From Betaproteobacteria bacterium UKL13-2 (GTDB lineage Bacteria; Pseudomonadota; Gammaproteobacteria; Burkholderiales; Usitatibacteraceae), in contig CP012157.1 in NCBI GenBank assembly GCA_001602455.1, forward strand, positions 553,733 to 617,732: a DNA stretch of 64,000 nt, in the 5' to 3' direction. Positions 27,488 to 36,587 of this stretch are shown one piece after another. How positions within the stretch are numbered: the first letter of the stretch is position 1; each line of letters begins with the position of its first letter. The notes beneath the pieces were generated by a model, which was given only the letters and a program-made list of their open reading frames with translations, did not search any database and had not been told where the DNA came from. The translations under genes and the position numbers were made by a program.

Positions 27488-29098
27488 ATGACCACGCCGC
27501 TCTCTACCGAAATCAAACGTCGCCGCACGTTCGCGATCATCTCCCACCCCGACGCGGGTAAAACGACTCTTACCGAAAAACTGTTGCTGTTTGCGGGCGC
27601 GATTCATATCGCCGGTAGTGTGAAAGCCCGCAAAGCCAGCCGTCACGCCACATCCGATTGGATGGAGATCGAAAAACAACGCGGGATTTCGGTCGCCTCA
27701 TCCGTGATGCAGATGGAGTACCGCAACTGCGTGGTGAATTTGCTCGACACACCTGGGCACCAAGATTTCTCGGAAGACACCTATCGCGTGCTGACAGCCG
27801 TTGATGCGGCACTGATGGTGATCGACGCGGCGAAGGGTGTGGAAGCGCAGACGCTGCGATTGATTGAAGTCTGCCGCGCCCGTAACACACCAATTCTCAC
27901 CTTCATCAACAAAATGGACCGCGAAGTATTGCCGCCGTTGAAGTTGATGGAAGAAGTTGAGCAAGTCTTAAAGATGGATGTGGTGCCATTCATCTGGCCA
28001 TTGGGTATGGGTAAGTCGTTCCGCGGCGTTTATGATTTGCGGCGCGATTCCATGCGCGTGTTCACGCCCGGCGAAGATCGTATGGGCGATGACGATGAGA
28101 TTTTGGAAGGCATCGACAACCCGATCATTGCTGACCGTTACGGCGATGAATTGACCCAAGCCAAAGCCGAGATCGAATTGATCCGTGACGCCAGCCCCGC
28201 CTTTGACCGCGCCGCCTTTCTGGCAGGCAAACAATCCCCGCTGTTTTTTGGCTCGGCGGTGAATAATTTTGGTGTACGCGAAGTGCTTGATGCGCTGGTG
28301 GACGTGGCGCCTGCGCCCGTTTCGCGTGCTGCCATTGAGCGTGTGGTCGAGCCAGATGAACCCACCTTCGCGGGTGTGGTGTTCAAAATTCAGGCGAACA
28401 TGGACCCGGCGCACCGTGATCGTATCGCCTTTGTGCGCGTCTGTTCAGGGCGTTTTGAGCGCGGCATGAAACTTCGCAATGCGCGCACCGGTAAAGACTT
28501 CCGGCCGGGCACGGTCGTATCGTTCTTGTCACAACGCCGTGATTTGCTCGATGAGGCCTACGCAGGTGACATCATCGGCATACCGAATCACGGCACACTA
28601 CATCTGGGTGACACACTCACCGAAAAAGAAGCGCTGCAATTCACTGGGCTACCTTACTTCGCACCGGAAATTTTTCAGACGGTCGAAATTAAAGACCCCA
28701 TCAAGTCCAAGCAACTACGCCAAGGGTTGCAACAGCTCGGCGAAGAAGGCGCAATCCAAGTATTCCGACCCGTTTCCGGCGGTAGCCTATTGCTCGGCGC
28801 GGTGGGTACGCTACAGTTTGAAGTCGTACTGCATCGATTGAAATCGGAATACAACGTTGAAGCGAGATTGGAGTCGTCGCGCTATCGATTGGCGCGTTGG
28901 ATTACCTGTGACGACCCCAGCATTCTGCGTAAATTTATCGATTCCAACGCACACCGCGTGGCCTACGACGTGGTCGATGCGCCTGCATTCCTTGCCACCC
29001 ACACCTCGGAGCTGGAGGTGTCAGCCGAGCGATATCCGCAGGTCAAGTTTCACGCGATGCGTGAACATGCGGGGCAACACTTTGCGACACAGATGTAG
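27488..29098 (+). CDS. prfC: Peptide chain release factor 3
   Basis: A translational GTPase of 536 residues from the ATG at 27488; an in-frame ATG at 27440 adds 16 non-conserved residues. G1 'SHPDAGKTTLTEKL', the switch region 'QRGISVASSVMQ', G3 'DTPGHQDFSEDTYR' and G4 'NKMD' are intact. RF3 removes RF1/RF2 from the ribosome after peptide release. RF1 (prfA) and its methylase PrmC are encoded 11 kb away in this window. The C-terminus contains the RF3-type 'GGSLLLGAVGTLQFEVVLHRL' block. Confidence 0.96.
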   Translation: MTTPLSTEIKRRRTFAIISHPDAGKTTLTEKLLLFAGAIHIAGSVKARKASRHATSDWMEIEKQRGISVASSVMQMEYRNCVVNLLDTPGHQDFSEDTYRVLTAVDAALMVIDAAKGVEAQTLRLIEVCRARNTPILTFINKMDREVLPPLKLMEEVEQVLKMDVVPFIWPLGMGKSFRGVYDLRRDSMRVFTPGEDRMGDDDEILEGIDNPIIADRYGDELTQAKAEIELIRDASPAFDRAAFLAGKQSPLFFGSAVNNFGVREVLDALVDVAPAPVSRAAIERVVEPDEPTFAGVVFKIQANMDPAHRDRIAFVRVCSGRFERGMKLRNARTGKDFRPGTVVSFLSQRRDLLDEAYAGDIIGIPNHGTLHLGDTLTEKEALQFTGLPYFAPEIFQTVEIKDPIKSKQLRQGLQQLGEEGAIQVFRPVSGGSLLLGAVGTLQFEVVLHRLKSEYNVEARLESSRYRLARWITCDDPSILRKFIDSNAHRVAYDVVDAPAFLATHTSELEVSAERYPQVKFHAMREHAGQHFATQM

Positions 29099-29634
29099 TC
29101 CGATGATGTGTGAACTTCGGATTGTTTTTGCCCGCTTCGACTATAGGTAAACGTCACCACGCCGACGACGCTAGTCGCGGCGAAGGTCAAACACAGTCGC
29201 GCCCAAAGCGGTCAACGAGTCTGCGTACAAAACTTGCACCTGTGGCAGCGGCTTTGTCAAAAGATGTCAACGGGCGCACAGAGTACCGCGATTTTTGTAT
29301 CGTTGCGTATCTAGAAAACAGCCAACACCATTCTCCGCAATTTCTCCACCGTTTCTGCGCGATCAATGCCCCACGGCGGGCTATTCTGCAAACCTCAAAA
29401 AGGCGCTGCGTGAGAAATCACGGGAAGGAACGCTAAACGCTAAACGCCACACCGCCTAACAATATGTCAAACACAACGATCCAAAATTCGGCTATACTCC
29501 ACCGACAAAAGTACCGTTAACCGACTAAGCCATCAACCAAGCCCAAGAGCGCGAGCAGGCTGAAACTGTCTGGCTCAAACAAAACTGCCAACGCGAAAAC
29601 GGGGGCGATTCAAGTTCAACCCAAAGGGGACAAC
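29099..29634. other. 536-bp region without a recognisable gene
   Basis: No coding frame with family support is visible between prfC and the dihaem oxidoreductase. A short CGCTAAA direct repeat lies near 29432-29447. TATACT at 29493-29498 could be a -10 element for the downstream gene, but no good -35 accompanies it. Nothing resembling tRNA or another known RNA was found. Confidence 0.5.
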
Positions 29635-30981
29635 ATGAAACAACGACTACAGCAAGGTGTACGAATTGCCAGAACGCAACTTCGTCAGACCAAAAAGTGG
29701 GTCAAGCCTGTAGTCGTACTCGCGACTGTGCTGGCGTGCGCAACTGCAGCGGCGCAGCTCGCGCCATCGGAGCCACCAGTTCCACCAGTTTCACAAATTG
29801 GCCCTCAGGATCAGGTTAATTTGAAGGGCGGCAACCAAGCGTTTGCCCGCCTTCTCGCCGATCTGCTCGCCGCCTTTTTGCAAGGTCGTACTGGCTTTGG
29901 CCAAGCGCTGCCAGGTCTGACCGCCGCTGAGCTCACCGCGTTTGAGGAAGGACGTGTTGAATTCACCAATGTCGAGACACCCGCCGCCGGCTTAGGGCCG
30001 ATTTTTAATGGTGTCTCTTGCATCCAGTGTCACGCCGCACCGGCCATCGGCGGCGGCAGCCGAATCACCGTAACGCGCTTCGGACGAGTCGAGAATGGTG
30101 TATTTGATCCACTCGACGCACTCGGCGGCTCGTTATTGCAGCCGCTGACGATCTTTCCGCAATTGCACGAAACCATTCCCCCTCAGGCGAATGTCGTCGC
30201 AGAACGTATTTCGCCACCGCTCTTCGGATTGGGTCTCATCGAAGCGATTCCTGACGCCACCCTAATCGCCAACGCCGCCGCGCCGAAGCCCGACGGTGTT
30301 AAGGGGCGCGCTGCGCTTGTTACCGATGTCGTCTCCGGTCAAACGCGCGTGGGGCGTTTCGGTTGGAAAGCACAGCAGGCGACGCTGCTTGCCTTTTCGG
30401 CGGATGCGTACAACAACGAAATGGGTATCACCAACCGCTTTTTCCCAAACGAAAATGCGCCCAATGGAAATCAAGAATTACTGCGACGATTTACCGCTAA
30501 CAAGGGCATCGATGACACCGTCGGGCCCGATGGTCGCAGTGACATCGACGCTGCCGCAGACTTCATACGCTTCTTGGCGGCACCACCAACGTTGACCAAG
30601 TCCGCATCGGCGCTGACCGGTGAAACACTCTTCATTCAATCAGGGTGTGCGACCTGCCACACGCCAACGCTTCGCACTGGGCCAAATTCCATCGCGGCGT
30701 TGGATCGTCGAAACGTAAACCTGTATTCCGATCTGCTACTGCACGATATGGGTACACTGGGTGACGGCATCGGGCAGGCCGACGCAGGGATGCGCGAAAT
30801 GCGCACCGCGCCGCTGTGGGGCATTCGCGCCCGTGACCGCTACTTGCACGATGGGCGCGCTCACACGATCGATGCGGCAATTCGTGCGCATGAGGGGGAA
30901 GGCAGTGTTTCGCGTGATCGATACACACGCCTCTCACCACGGTTGCGCCAAAGTATTGTGGACTTCTTGGGCACACTCTAG
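29635..30981 (+). CDS. Dihaem DHOR-type oxidoreductase (cytochrome c peroxidase-like)
   Basis: A 448-residue exported c-type cytochrome with a signal peptide ending near 'ATAAAQ', a first haem site 'CIQCH' (residue about 129) and a second 'CATCH' (about 338). The C-terminal part 'LYSDLLLHDMG' and 'EMRTAPLWGIRARDRYLHDGRA' is diagnostic of the DHOR family (PF06537). These periplasmic proteins are related to dihaem peroxidases; physiological substrates are mostly unknown and members often neighbour iron or metal uptake genes, as here. A good Shine-Dalgarno (AAAGGGGA) precedes the ATG. Followed at once by a family B repeat. Confidence 0.88.
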   Translation: MKQRLQQGVRIARTQLRQTKKWVKPVVVLATVLACATAAAQLAPSEPPVPPVSQIGPQDQVNLKGGNQAFARLLADLLAAFLQGRTGFGQALPGLTAAELTAFEEGRVEFTNVETPAAGLGPIFNGVSCIQCHAAPAIGGGSRITVTRFGRVENGVFDPLDALGGSLLQPLTIFPQLHETIPPQANVVAERISPPLFGLGLIEAIPDATLIANAAAPKPDGVKGRAALVTDVVSGQTRVGRFGWKAQQATLLAFSADAYNNEMGITNRFFPNENAPNGNQELLRRFTANKGIDDTVGPDGRSDIDAAADFIRFLAAPPTLTKSASALTGETLFIQSGCATCHTPTLRTGPNSIAALDRRNVNLYSDLLLHDMGTLGDGIGQADAGMREMRTAPLWGIRARDRYLHDGRAHTIDAAIRAHEGEGSVSRDRYTRLSPRLRQSIVDFLGTL

Positions 30982-30982
30982 T

Positions 30983-31104
30983 AGGGCACTTCTAAAACCC
31001 TGCTGCGTGGGCGAATTTCGCGCCTGCGGTGCTCGCCGTACCCAGTGTATGGCGACGAATTTGACCCACTCGGGAACGGACAAATTCGCGCGCGCAGTAG
31101 GTGA
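30983..31104. repeat. Fold-back repeat family B, copy 2
   Basis: Begins AGGGCACTTCTAAAACCC one base after the DHOR gene and carries the same core as the purD-hemF copy. The right part reads AATTCGCGCGCGCAGTAGGTG and is complementary to the left CTGCTGCGTGGGCGAATTTC. It fills the space between two converging genes and may act as a bidirectional terminator. Confidence 0.75.
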
Positions 31105-31878
31105 TTAAAAGTTCTCCGAGACGCGAATGTGGTGTTGAAAGACATCCTCAGAAAGGCCATAGAGCGTCGCTAACGCCGCCGGACGCAGCGCCTCCGCGGT
31201 GGGGCCGATAACGACATGACCGTCGCGCGAGATGGTCAGCGTGCGGTCGGCGTCGTCGCTGCACACATAGCGCGCCTGGTTCGGATCGTGTGTGGTGAAC
31301 AATATCGCCATGCCACGCTGCTTGAGGTTCCGCATTGTGTTGAGCACCAAGATGCGATTGCCAAAGTCGAGGCTCGCCGTTGGTTCGTCGAGTAGCAGAC
31401 ACGCTGCCTGGCTGGCCAGTGCGCGTGCGATCATCACGAGCTGGCGCTCACCGCCAGAGAGTTCATCGACATTGCGATCAACCAATGCCAACATGCCAAC
31501 TTGATCGAGTGCGTTTAGCGCAATTGCACGATCCCTGTCGCCCGGCTTGGCAAACCATGACAGATGGGGCGCACGCGCCATCTGCACCACGTCGAGAACG
31601 CTAAAGTGAAAAAATCCCGCTGATGCCTGCGGCACATAGGCGATTGTTCGCCCGATCTCGGCGGCGGAAATGTTGGTAATTAACCTCGCATCGATTGATA
31701 CCGCTCCGGCGCGCGGCGCGAGCAACCCGAGCAGGGTGCGCAATAGCGTTGTTTTGCCACTGCCGTTTGGCCCGAGGATGGCGAGCGCATCGCCCCTTGC
31801 AATGTTGAGTGAAATATCGGCCGCGATTGTTCGTCTGGCGTACCCAATAGAAACTTTCTCAAGCGAGAGGAGGGTCAT
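31105..31878 (-). CDS. FecE/BtuD-type ABC transporter ATPase
   Basis: A 257-residue ABC ATPase from the ATG at 31878, which overlaps the permease stop by 4 bp (ATGA); upstream in-frame starts are unlikely. Walker A 'GPNGSGKTTLL', signature 'LSGGERQLVMIARAL', Walker B 'CLLLDEPTASLD' and H-loop 'TTHDP' are complete. The family powers import of ferric siderophores, haem, cobalamin, or molybdate/tungstate (MolC type). No binding-protein gene is adjacent, so substrate cannot be fixed. Confidence 0.9.
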   Translation of the reverse strand: MTLLSLEKVSIGYARRTIAADISLNIARGDALAILGPNGSGKTTLLRTLLGLLAPRAGAVSIDARLITNISAAEIGRTIAYVPQASAGFFHFSVLDVVQMARAPHLSWFAKPGDRDRAIALNALDQVGMLALVDRNVDELSGGERQLVMIARALASQAACLLLDEPTASLDFGNRILVLNTMRNLKQRGMAILFTTHDPNQARYVCSDDADRTLTISRDGHVVIGPTAEALRPAALATLYGLSEDVFQHHIRVSENF

Positions 31879-32891
31879 CGCGCCCGCCGAAAAGTTGCCA
31901 CCATGAGCCAAATGAATACGGGTGTACCCAGTGCGGCTGTCAGCACCCCTGGCGGAATCTCGATTTGCGCGACGCTGCGGCCAATGGTGTCGATGAGTAA
32001 CATGAAGGTGCCACCAATGAGCATCGTCAATGGCAGCAGGCGCGAGAACTCTGCACCGATCAACAATCGCACCGCATGCGGCACGACGAGGCCGACCCAG
32101 CCGATGATGCCGCAGATGGCGACCGATGCGGCGGTCATGAGTGTGGCGGAGACGATGACAATCAAGCGGAGTCGGCGGACATCTTGGCCGAGCGCACGCG
32201 CCTCATCGTCGGGCAGCGCCAGTAAGTTAATCCGCCAGCGCAATGCCAGCAAGGGTAGCATGGCCAGTACGATCATCGGTAGCGCGACTACAAGGTCTTT
32301 TTTGGTCACGCTGGCAAAGCTGCCGAGAAGCCAATACGTCATCGCAGGCAACTGGTTGTACGGATCGGCGAGATATTTGGTCAGCGCAATGCCTGAGCCG
32401 AGTAAAGAGCCGATCACCACACCTGAGAGAATGAGGGTGAGCATCGCATCATGCCCATGCGCGCGAGCAAGACTGCTGCCAATGAGGTAAATCGCGGCGA
32501 CCGCACTCAAGCCGCCGATAAAGGCTAGGCCCTGAATCGCGATGAGGGGCAGTGCCATGAATATCCCCAGCACCGCCCCCAAGGCCGCACCGCTGGAGAC
32601 GCCCAAAATGTCGGACGAAACGAGCGGATTTCGAAACAGGTTTTGATATGCGGCACCCGCCGCCGCGAGTGCCGCACCGACTGCGAACGCGGCCGCAATG
32701 CGCGGCCCACGAATGCTGAACAAAATGAGATCCGCATTTTCAGGCGCGTTTGCGGTCCCGCCAAAAAATGCAGCCGAGACGAGCGAGAGCACCTCCATCG
32801 CGCTGATCGGAAATCGGCCCACGCCTAGCGACACGAGCACCATCAAGAGTGCGGCGGCGACGGCGAGCGCGTACACCTTTGCAAGACGCAT
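31875..32891 (-). CDS. FecCD family ABC transporter permease
   Basis: A polytopic importer permease of 338 residues from the ATG at 32891; the open frame reaches 33047 but the extra N-terminal 52 residues are polar and unlike the family. Typical segments are 'RGPRIAAAFAVGAALAAAGAAYQNLFRNPLVSSDILGVSSGA' (in part), 'WLLGSF' and 'GIIGWVGLVVPHAVRLLIG', the coupling region. Forms a homodimer in the inner membrane with the downstream ATPase. The IS element lies about 200 bp upstream and could have separated the genes from a former binding-protein gene or promoter. Confidence 0.9.
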   Translation of the reverse strand: MRLAKVYALAVAAALLMVLVSLGVGRFPISAMEVLSLVSAAFFGGTANAPENADLILFSIRGPRIAAAFAVGAALAAAGAAYQNLFRNPLVSSDILGVSSGAALGAVLGIFMALPLIAIQGLAFIGGLSAVAAIYLIGSSLARAHGHDAMLTLILSGVVIGSLLGSGIALTKYLADPYNQLPAMTYWLLGSFASVTKKDLVVALPMIVLAMLPLLALRWRINLLALPDDEARALGQDVRRLRLIVIVSATLMTAASVAICGIIGWVGLVVPHAVRLLIGAEFSRLLPLTMLIGGTFMLLIDTIGRSVAQIEIPPGVLTAALGTPVFIWLMVATFRRAR

Positions 32892-33100
32892 ATGCGGACT
32901 TTTGGCGACGACAGTGTTTCGGCTGGAAGGTGACAATCGGAGACGGTGTTGTTTGAGCTGTGATGGTGACTTAGCGATTGTGCGAGGTGCGGCGCTATTT
33001 TGGCAGGTGCTTACCGCCCATGCGTGAGTTTTTGTTTCGCGCACCATCTTATTGTCAAATGCATACGCTACTTGCTGATGCCCACTGCGGCATTCGATGA

Positions 33101-33105
33101 ATCAC
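33101..33105 (+). repeat. Target site duplication, left copy
   Basis: ATCAC immediately outside the left inverted repeat is repeated exactly at 34745-34749. Confidence 0.85.
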
Positions 33106-34744
33106 CCTATTTCCGGCAGTTGACATTGCGTAAACCGGCTGCAAGCTAGACTAGACGCCAATTTCAATGGATTTATTGGAGTCACCAAATGGGTGAAGCA
33201 AAAAGGCGTCAACTTGCTGTCCAAACGCAGGCACTGGAGGCCATGGTGGTGGATACGCCGGGCGGGCGAATTCATGTGAAGTGGGACCATGGTGCCAGCG
33301 CCACACCGAATGCACAGTTGACCTTCTTCTCCGAGTTCTTGGCCACCACGGGTGTGTACAGCTCCTGGGTCGATAGCTGCCCATTGAGCTACACAAGCCC
33401 CAATGCACCCAGCAAACAGGATATCTTGGGCACATGGCTGCTGGCGATACTGGCAGGGCACAACCGCTACGCCCATATCACCGGGCTGCGCGGCGACGCG
33501 GTGAGCCCGCAGATTCTGGGGATGAAGAAAATCATCAGCGAAGACGCGCTGCGCCGCGCACTGTCGCGTATGAGCGCCGAGCAAAGCCAGGCCTGGCTTG
33601 CCCCCCAGCTCATGGGTAGTGTGCAAGCGGCACTGAGCACCCCTTGGATCCTGGATATCGACACCACCATCAAGCCGATGTTCGGAAAACAAAGCGGAGC
33701 TGAGGTCAGCTACAACCCACACAAACCCGGGCGCCCGAGCCACGCACTGCACACATACTGGGTTGGCAACCTGCGCCTGGTGCTGGACGTTGTCGTCTGC
33801 CCCGGCAAAGAGCACAGCGCGGCCAAAGCGCGGCCTGGTCTGATCGGCGTACTGGAAAAGCTCACGCCCCAGCAGCGTCCGGCCTTGGTCCGAGGCGACT
33901 GCGGCTTTGGCAACGAACCCTTTATCGCCGAGCTGGAGGAGCGAGACCAGCCCTACCTGTTCAAGCTGCGTCAGACTGTGGGTGTCAAGAAATTATTGGC
34001 ACGCCAATTCGCGCGTGATGACTGGAGTACACCCGGCCCCAGCGAGCAAGGCTGGAGCGCAGTCGAAGATACCCTCAAACTCTCGGGCTGGGACAAATCA
34101 CGTCGGGTAGTGATCTTGCGGCGTGCCGTCAAAGCCGATTTGGCGCTGAGTCGAAAGACCAAGAACGAGCCGGGCGAGCAGATTGAGTTGCTGATGCCGG
34201 ACAAGGATGTTCAGGCTTGGGAATACGCGGTGCTGGTGACAAACAGCGCCTACGCACTGGACGCGTTCGGTCAACTCTATCGGGACCGGGCTGACTGCGA
34301 GAACGGATTTGACGAGCTCAAAAATCAGTGGGGATGGGGTGGCTTCACGACCCAGGACATTGAGCGCTGCCAGACCAGTGCTCGCGCTGTAGCGCTGGTG
34401 TACAACTGGTGGTCTTGGTATTGCCGGGCGGCCAAGCCGGGTGCACGCATGGAAGCCATAACCAGCCGAGCGTTATTGCTTGCCAGTGTGGGGCGCGCTG
34501 TCAAACATGCGGGACAGACAACGCTGTATCTGACACCCATGCATGCTGCCAAGGACAAGTTGCTCGCGCTCATTGCCAACATTCGTGCGGCTTTAAGTCA
34601 TGTCAGGGATATTGCGGAGCAGTTGCCTTTTACGGATCGATGGAAGACATTTCTGGACTACGTAGTGGCCAAAATCACGCGCCCACTGCCACCTTGGCTA
34701 CCGTCAGCCCACCTTACAGCGGCAGGGTAACTGCCGGATTTAGG
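33106..34744 (+). mobile_element. Intact IS1380-like insertion sequence
   Basis: A 1639-bp element bounded by inverted repeats CCTATTTCCGGCAGTT and, on the opposite strand, CCTAAATCCGGCAGTT (14 of 16 matching), with a 5-bp duplication ATCAC. One transposase gene fills it, its stop codon lying in the right repeat. Intact ends, frame and duplication indicate a recent insertion. It sits about 40 bp upstream of the tungstate regulator and between it and the divergent FecCD permease. Confidence 0.9.
33189..34730 (+). CDS. IS1380-family-like DDE transposase
   Basis: A 513-residue transposase with the DDE_Tnp_1 RNase H fold. Candidate catalytic residues are the Asp in 'ILDIDTTIKPMFG' (about 156-158), the Asp of 'RGDCGFG' (about 237) and the Glu of 'GFDELKNQWGWGGF' (about 376). 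The phrase 'YNPHKPGRPSHALHTYW' is typical of this IS group. The assignment to IS1380 rather than another IS4-related family rests on motif memory plus the CC-starting terminal repeats and 5-bp target duplication. The frame is full length, so the element is probably active. Confidence 0.85.
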   Translation: MGEAKRRQLAVQTQALEAMVVDTPGGRIHVKWDHGASATPNAQLTFFSEFLATTGVYSSWVDSCPLSYTSPNAPSKQDILGTWLLAILAGHNRYAHITGLRGDAVSPQILGMKKIISEDALRRALSRMSAEQSQAWLAPQLMGSVQAALSTPWILDIDTTIKPMFGKQSGAEVSYNPHKPGRPSHALHTYWVGNLRLVLDVVVCPGKEHSAAKARPGLIGVLEKLTPQQRPALVRGDCGFGNEPFIAELEERDQPYLFKLRQTVGVKKLLARQFARDDWSTPGPSEQGWSAVEDTLKLSGWDKSRRVVILRRAVKADLALSRKTKNEPGEQIELLMPDKDVQAWEYAVLVTNSAYALDAFGQLYRDRADCENGFDELKNQWGWGGFTTQDIERCQTSARAVALVYNWWSWYCRAAKPGARMEAITSRALLLASVGRAVKHAGQTTLYLTPMHAAKDKLLALIANIRAALSHVRDIAEQLPFTDRWKTFLDYVVAKITRPLPPWLPSAHLTAAG

Positions 34745-34749
34745 ATCAC
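34745..34749 (+). repeat. Target site duplication, right copy
   Basis: ATCAC, identical to 33101-33105, directly abuts the right terminal repeat of the IS. Confidence 0.85.
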
Positions 34750-34785
34750 TCGCACCGAGCTGGCTGAGCGTGCAAAAATACGATT

Positions 34786-35730
34786 GTGAAAAAATCGCTT
34801 CCCAATCCCATCGTCAATCCTGTCTTCAATCCCATCACCCTATCCACCGCGCCTGAACTCATGGAGCTCAAAGAAGTTGCGGGGTATCTGCGCGTCGGCG
34901 AGCGAACCGTCTACGAACTGGTGAAGCAAAAGAAAATCCCGTGTTCGCGTGTGACCGGCAAGTGGCTTTTCCCCAAACGCTTGATCGATCTCTGGATCGA
35001 CCAGAACACCGAAGCGGTCGGACTTGGTGGGCTAAGGACAATCACAAACCGCGTTGTCGCGGGAAGTCACGACCCGTTGCTGGAGTGGGCGGTTCGAGAA
35101 TCGGGTTGTGAGATGGCGATGCTCACAGGTGGAAGTCGCGGCGGACTTACCCGTCTTTTTGCGGGTGAGGCCGTCATCGCCGGTATCCATTTGTTCGATG
35201 CGGCCACGGGGGACTTCAATTTGTCCGCATTGCGCGCCGCACCGGCCGGCGAATGGGTTGCGATCACGATGGCAGAGCGACAGCAAGGTCTGGTGCTGGC
35301 TAAGGGCAACCCGTTGAGCATTCATCGCATTGGGGATTTGGTCGCGACCCGTGCGCGCGTGGTGCGCCGTCAGGCAGGTGCTGGCAGCCGGGAGCTCTGG
35401 GATGCGTTGATTGCCGATGCAGGGTTCACTTCGTCTGCATTCAATACGCTGGACGCACCGGCGCTTACTGAAACGGATCTTGCGCTTGCCGTTCGTGAGG
35501 ACGCAGCCGACGCCGGACTTGCCATTGAAACCGCCGCGCGAAATCTGGGGCTTGACTTCATTCGGCTCAAAGTGGAACGATTCGATTTGGTCATGTCGAG
35601 GCGAGAATATTTTTCGCTGGACGTACAGCGTTTGATCGCTTTCGTCATGAGCGACGCCTTCGCACGCCACGCCACATTGCTCGCGGGATACGATTTGGCG
35701 CGTCGTGGTCAGGTCGCGTTTAACAGTTAG
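34786..35730 (+). CDS. Helix-turn-helix regulator with substrate-binding domain (tungstate/molybdate type)
   Basis: A 314-residue one-component regulator. Residues about 26-75 form an excisionase/MerR-like DNA-binding domain ('MELKEVAGYLRVGERTVYELVKQKKIPCSRVTGKW', in part). Residues about 85-305 form a PBP-like domain ('AVRESGCEMAMLTGGSRGGL', 'VVRRQAGAGSRELWDALI') that resembles molybdate/tungstate-binding proteins. It converges on tupA with a 4-bp overlap, which suggests it senses the oxyanion imported by TupABC. GTG at 34786 is the assigned start; ATG at 34861 is the alternative. The IS insertion lies 41 bp upstream and probably replaced or altered its promoter. Confidence 0.85.
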   Translation: MKKSLPNPIVNPVFNPITLSTAPELMELKEVAGYLRVGERTVYELVKQKKIPCSRVTGKWLFPKRLIDLWIDQNTEAVGLGGLRTITNRVVAGSHDPLLEWAVRESGCEMAMLTGGSRGGLTRLFAGEAVIAGIHLFDAATGDFNLSALRAAPAGEWVAITMAERQQGLVLAKGNPLSIHRIGDLVATRARVVRRQAGAGSRELWDALIADAGFTSSAFNTLDAPALTETDLALAVREDAADAGLAIETAARNLGLDFIRLKVERFDLVMSRREYFSLDVQRLIAFVMSDAFARHATLLAGYDLARRGQVAFNS

Positions 35731-36587
35731 GCGGCTTTCTTCATGGCGGGCTTCGCATTTGGGAAGAACAACTGCTCGCCGCCGATTTTGTATTCGGCGA
35801 TAGCCCGTTGCCCCTCGGCTGATACCAGCCAGCCAATAAATTGCTGCCCCAGTTCTTGTTTGATATGGGCGTGTTTTGATGGATTCACCAACATGACACC
35901 ATACTGGTTGAACAACTTGGTGTCGCCTTCAATTTGAATTGAGAGTTCGCCGCGATTCTTGAATGCCAACCAAGTGCCGCGATCAGTGAGGATGTAGGCA
36001 TTCATCGCCGAGGCCGTATTGAGCGCCGGCCCCATGCCCGAGCCCGTTTCACGGTACCAAGCACCTTTAGTGGTATCGAGATCAACGCCGGCGGCTTTCC
36101 AGTAGCGAAGCTCTGCCGCATGAGTGCCGCTCTTGTCGCCGCGTGAGACAAATGCCGCTTTCGCGTTGGCGATATTCTTCAGGCCTGCCGCGATGTCGCG
36201 CCCAGTGGATTTTGCGGGATCGGCTTTGGGGCCGACGAGCACAAAGTCGTTGTACATCACCTCGATCCGCTCAATCCCGAATCCGTCAGCGACAAATTTC
36301 TCCTCAGCCGCCTTGTCATGGACAAAAACCACGTCTGCGTCGCCACGGCGCGCGGTATCGAGCGCTTGCCCGGTGCCGAGTGCGACAACGCGCACGTCAA
36401 TCCCGGTGGCTTTCTTGAAGATCGGTAGGATGTGACCAAACAGCCCGGACTGCTCGGTCGATGTGGTTGACGCCAGGGTGATGAATTTTTCCTGTGCCTG
36501 TGCCGGTGTCTGTGTGAGCGCAAGGCTTAGCGTGAACGCGGCACCAGCAAAGATTCGCTGCAATTTAGACTGCATAAAATGCTTCAT
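35727..36587 (-). CDS. tupA: Tungstate (or molybdate) ABC transporter substrate-binding protein
   Basis: A 286-residue periplasmic protein with a signal peptide ending 'TPAQAQ' followed by 'ITLASTTSTEQSGLFGHILP', the TupA oxyanion-binding start. Also seen are 'GTGQALDTARRGDADVVFVHD' and 'VSRGDKSGTHAAELRYWKAAG'. Family members bind tungstate very tightly and molybdate in some cases; the TSTEQSG motif argues for Tup rather than ModA. It is the last gene of tupBCA, one base overlapping tupC. Confidence 0.92.
   Translation of the reverse strand: MKHFMQSKLQRIFAGAAFTLSLALTQTPAQAQEKFITLASTTSTEQSGLFGHILPIFKKATGIDVRVVALGTGQALDTARRGDADVVFVHDKAAEEKFVADGFGIERIEVMYNDFVLVGPKADPAKSTGRDIAAGLKNIANAKAAFVSRGDKSGTHAAELRYWKAAGVDLDTTKGAWYRETGSGMGPALNTASAMNAYILTDRGTWLAFKNRGELSIQIEGDTKLFNQYGVMLVNPSKHAHIKQELGQQFIGWLVSAEGQRAIAEYKIGGEQLFFPNAKPAMKKAA

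Noticed and set aside
29099-29634. tRNA or small RNA in the prfC-DHOR gap
   Set aside because: No cloverleaf, T-loop consensus or strong terminator-linked structure was found by reading both strands.
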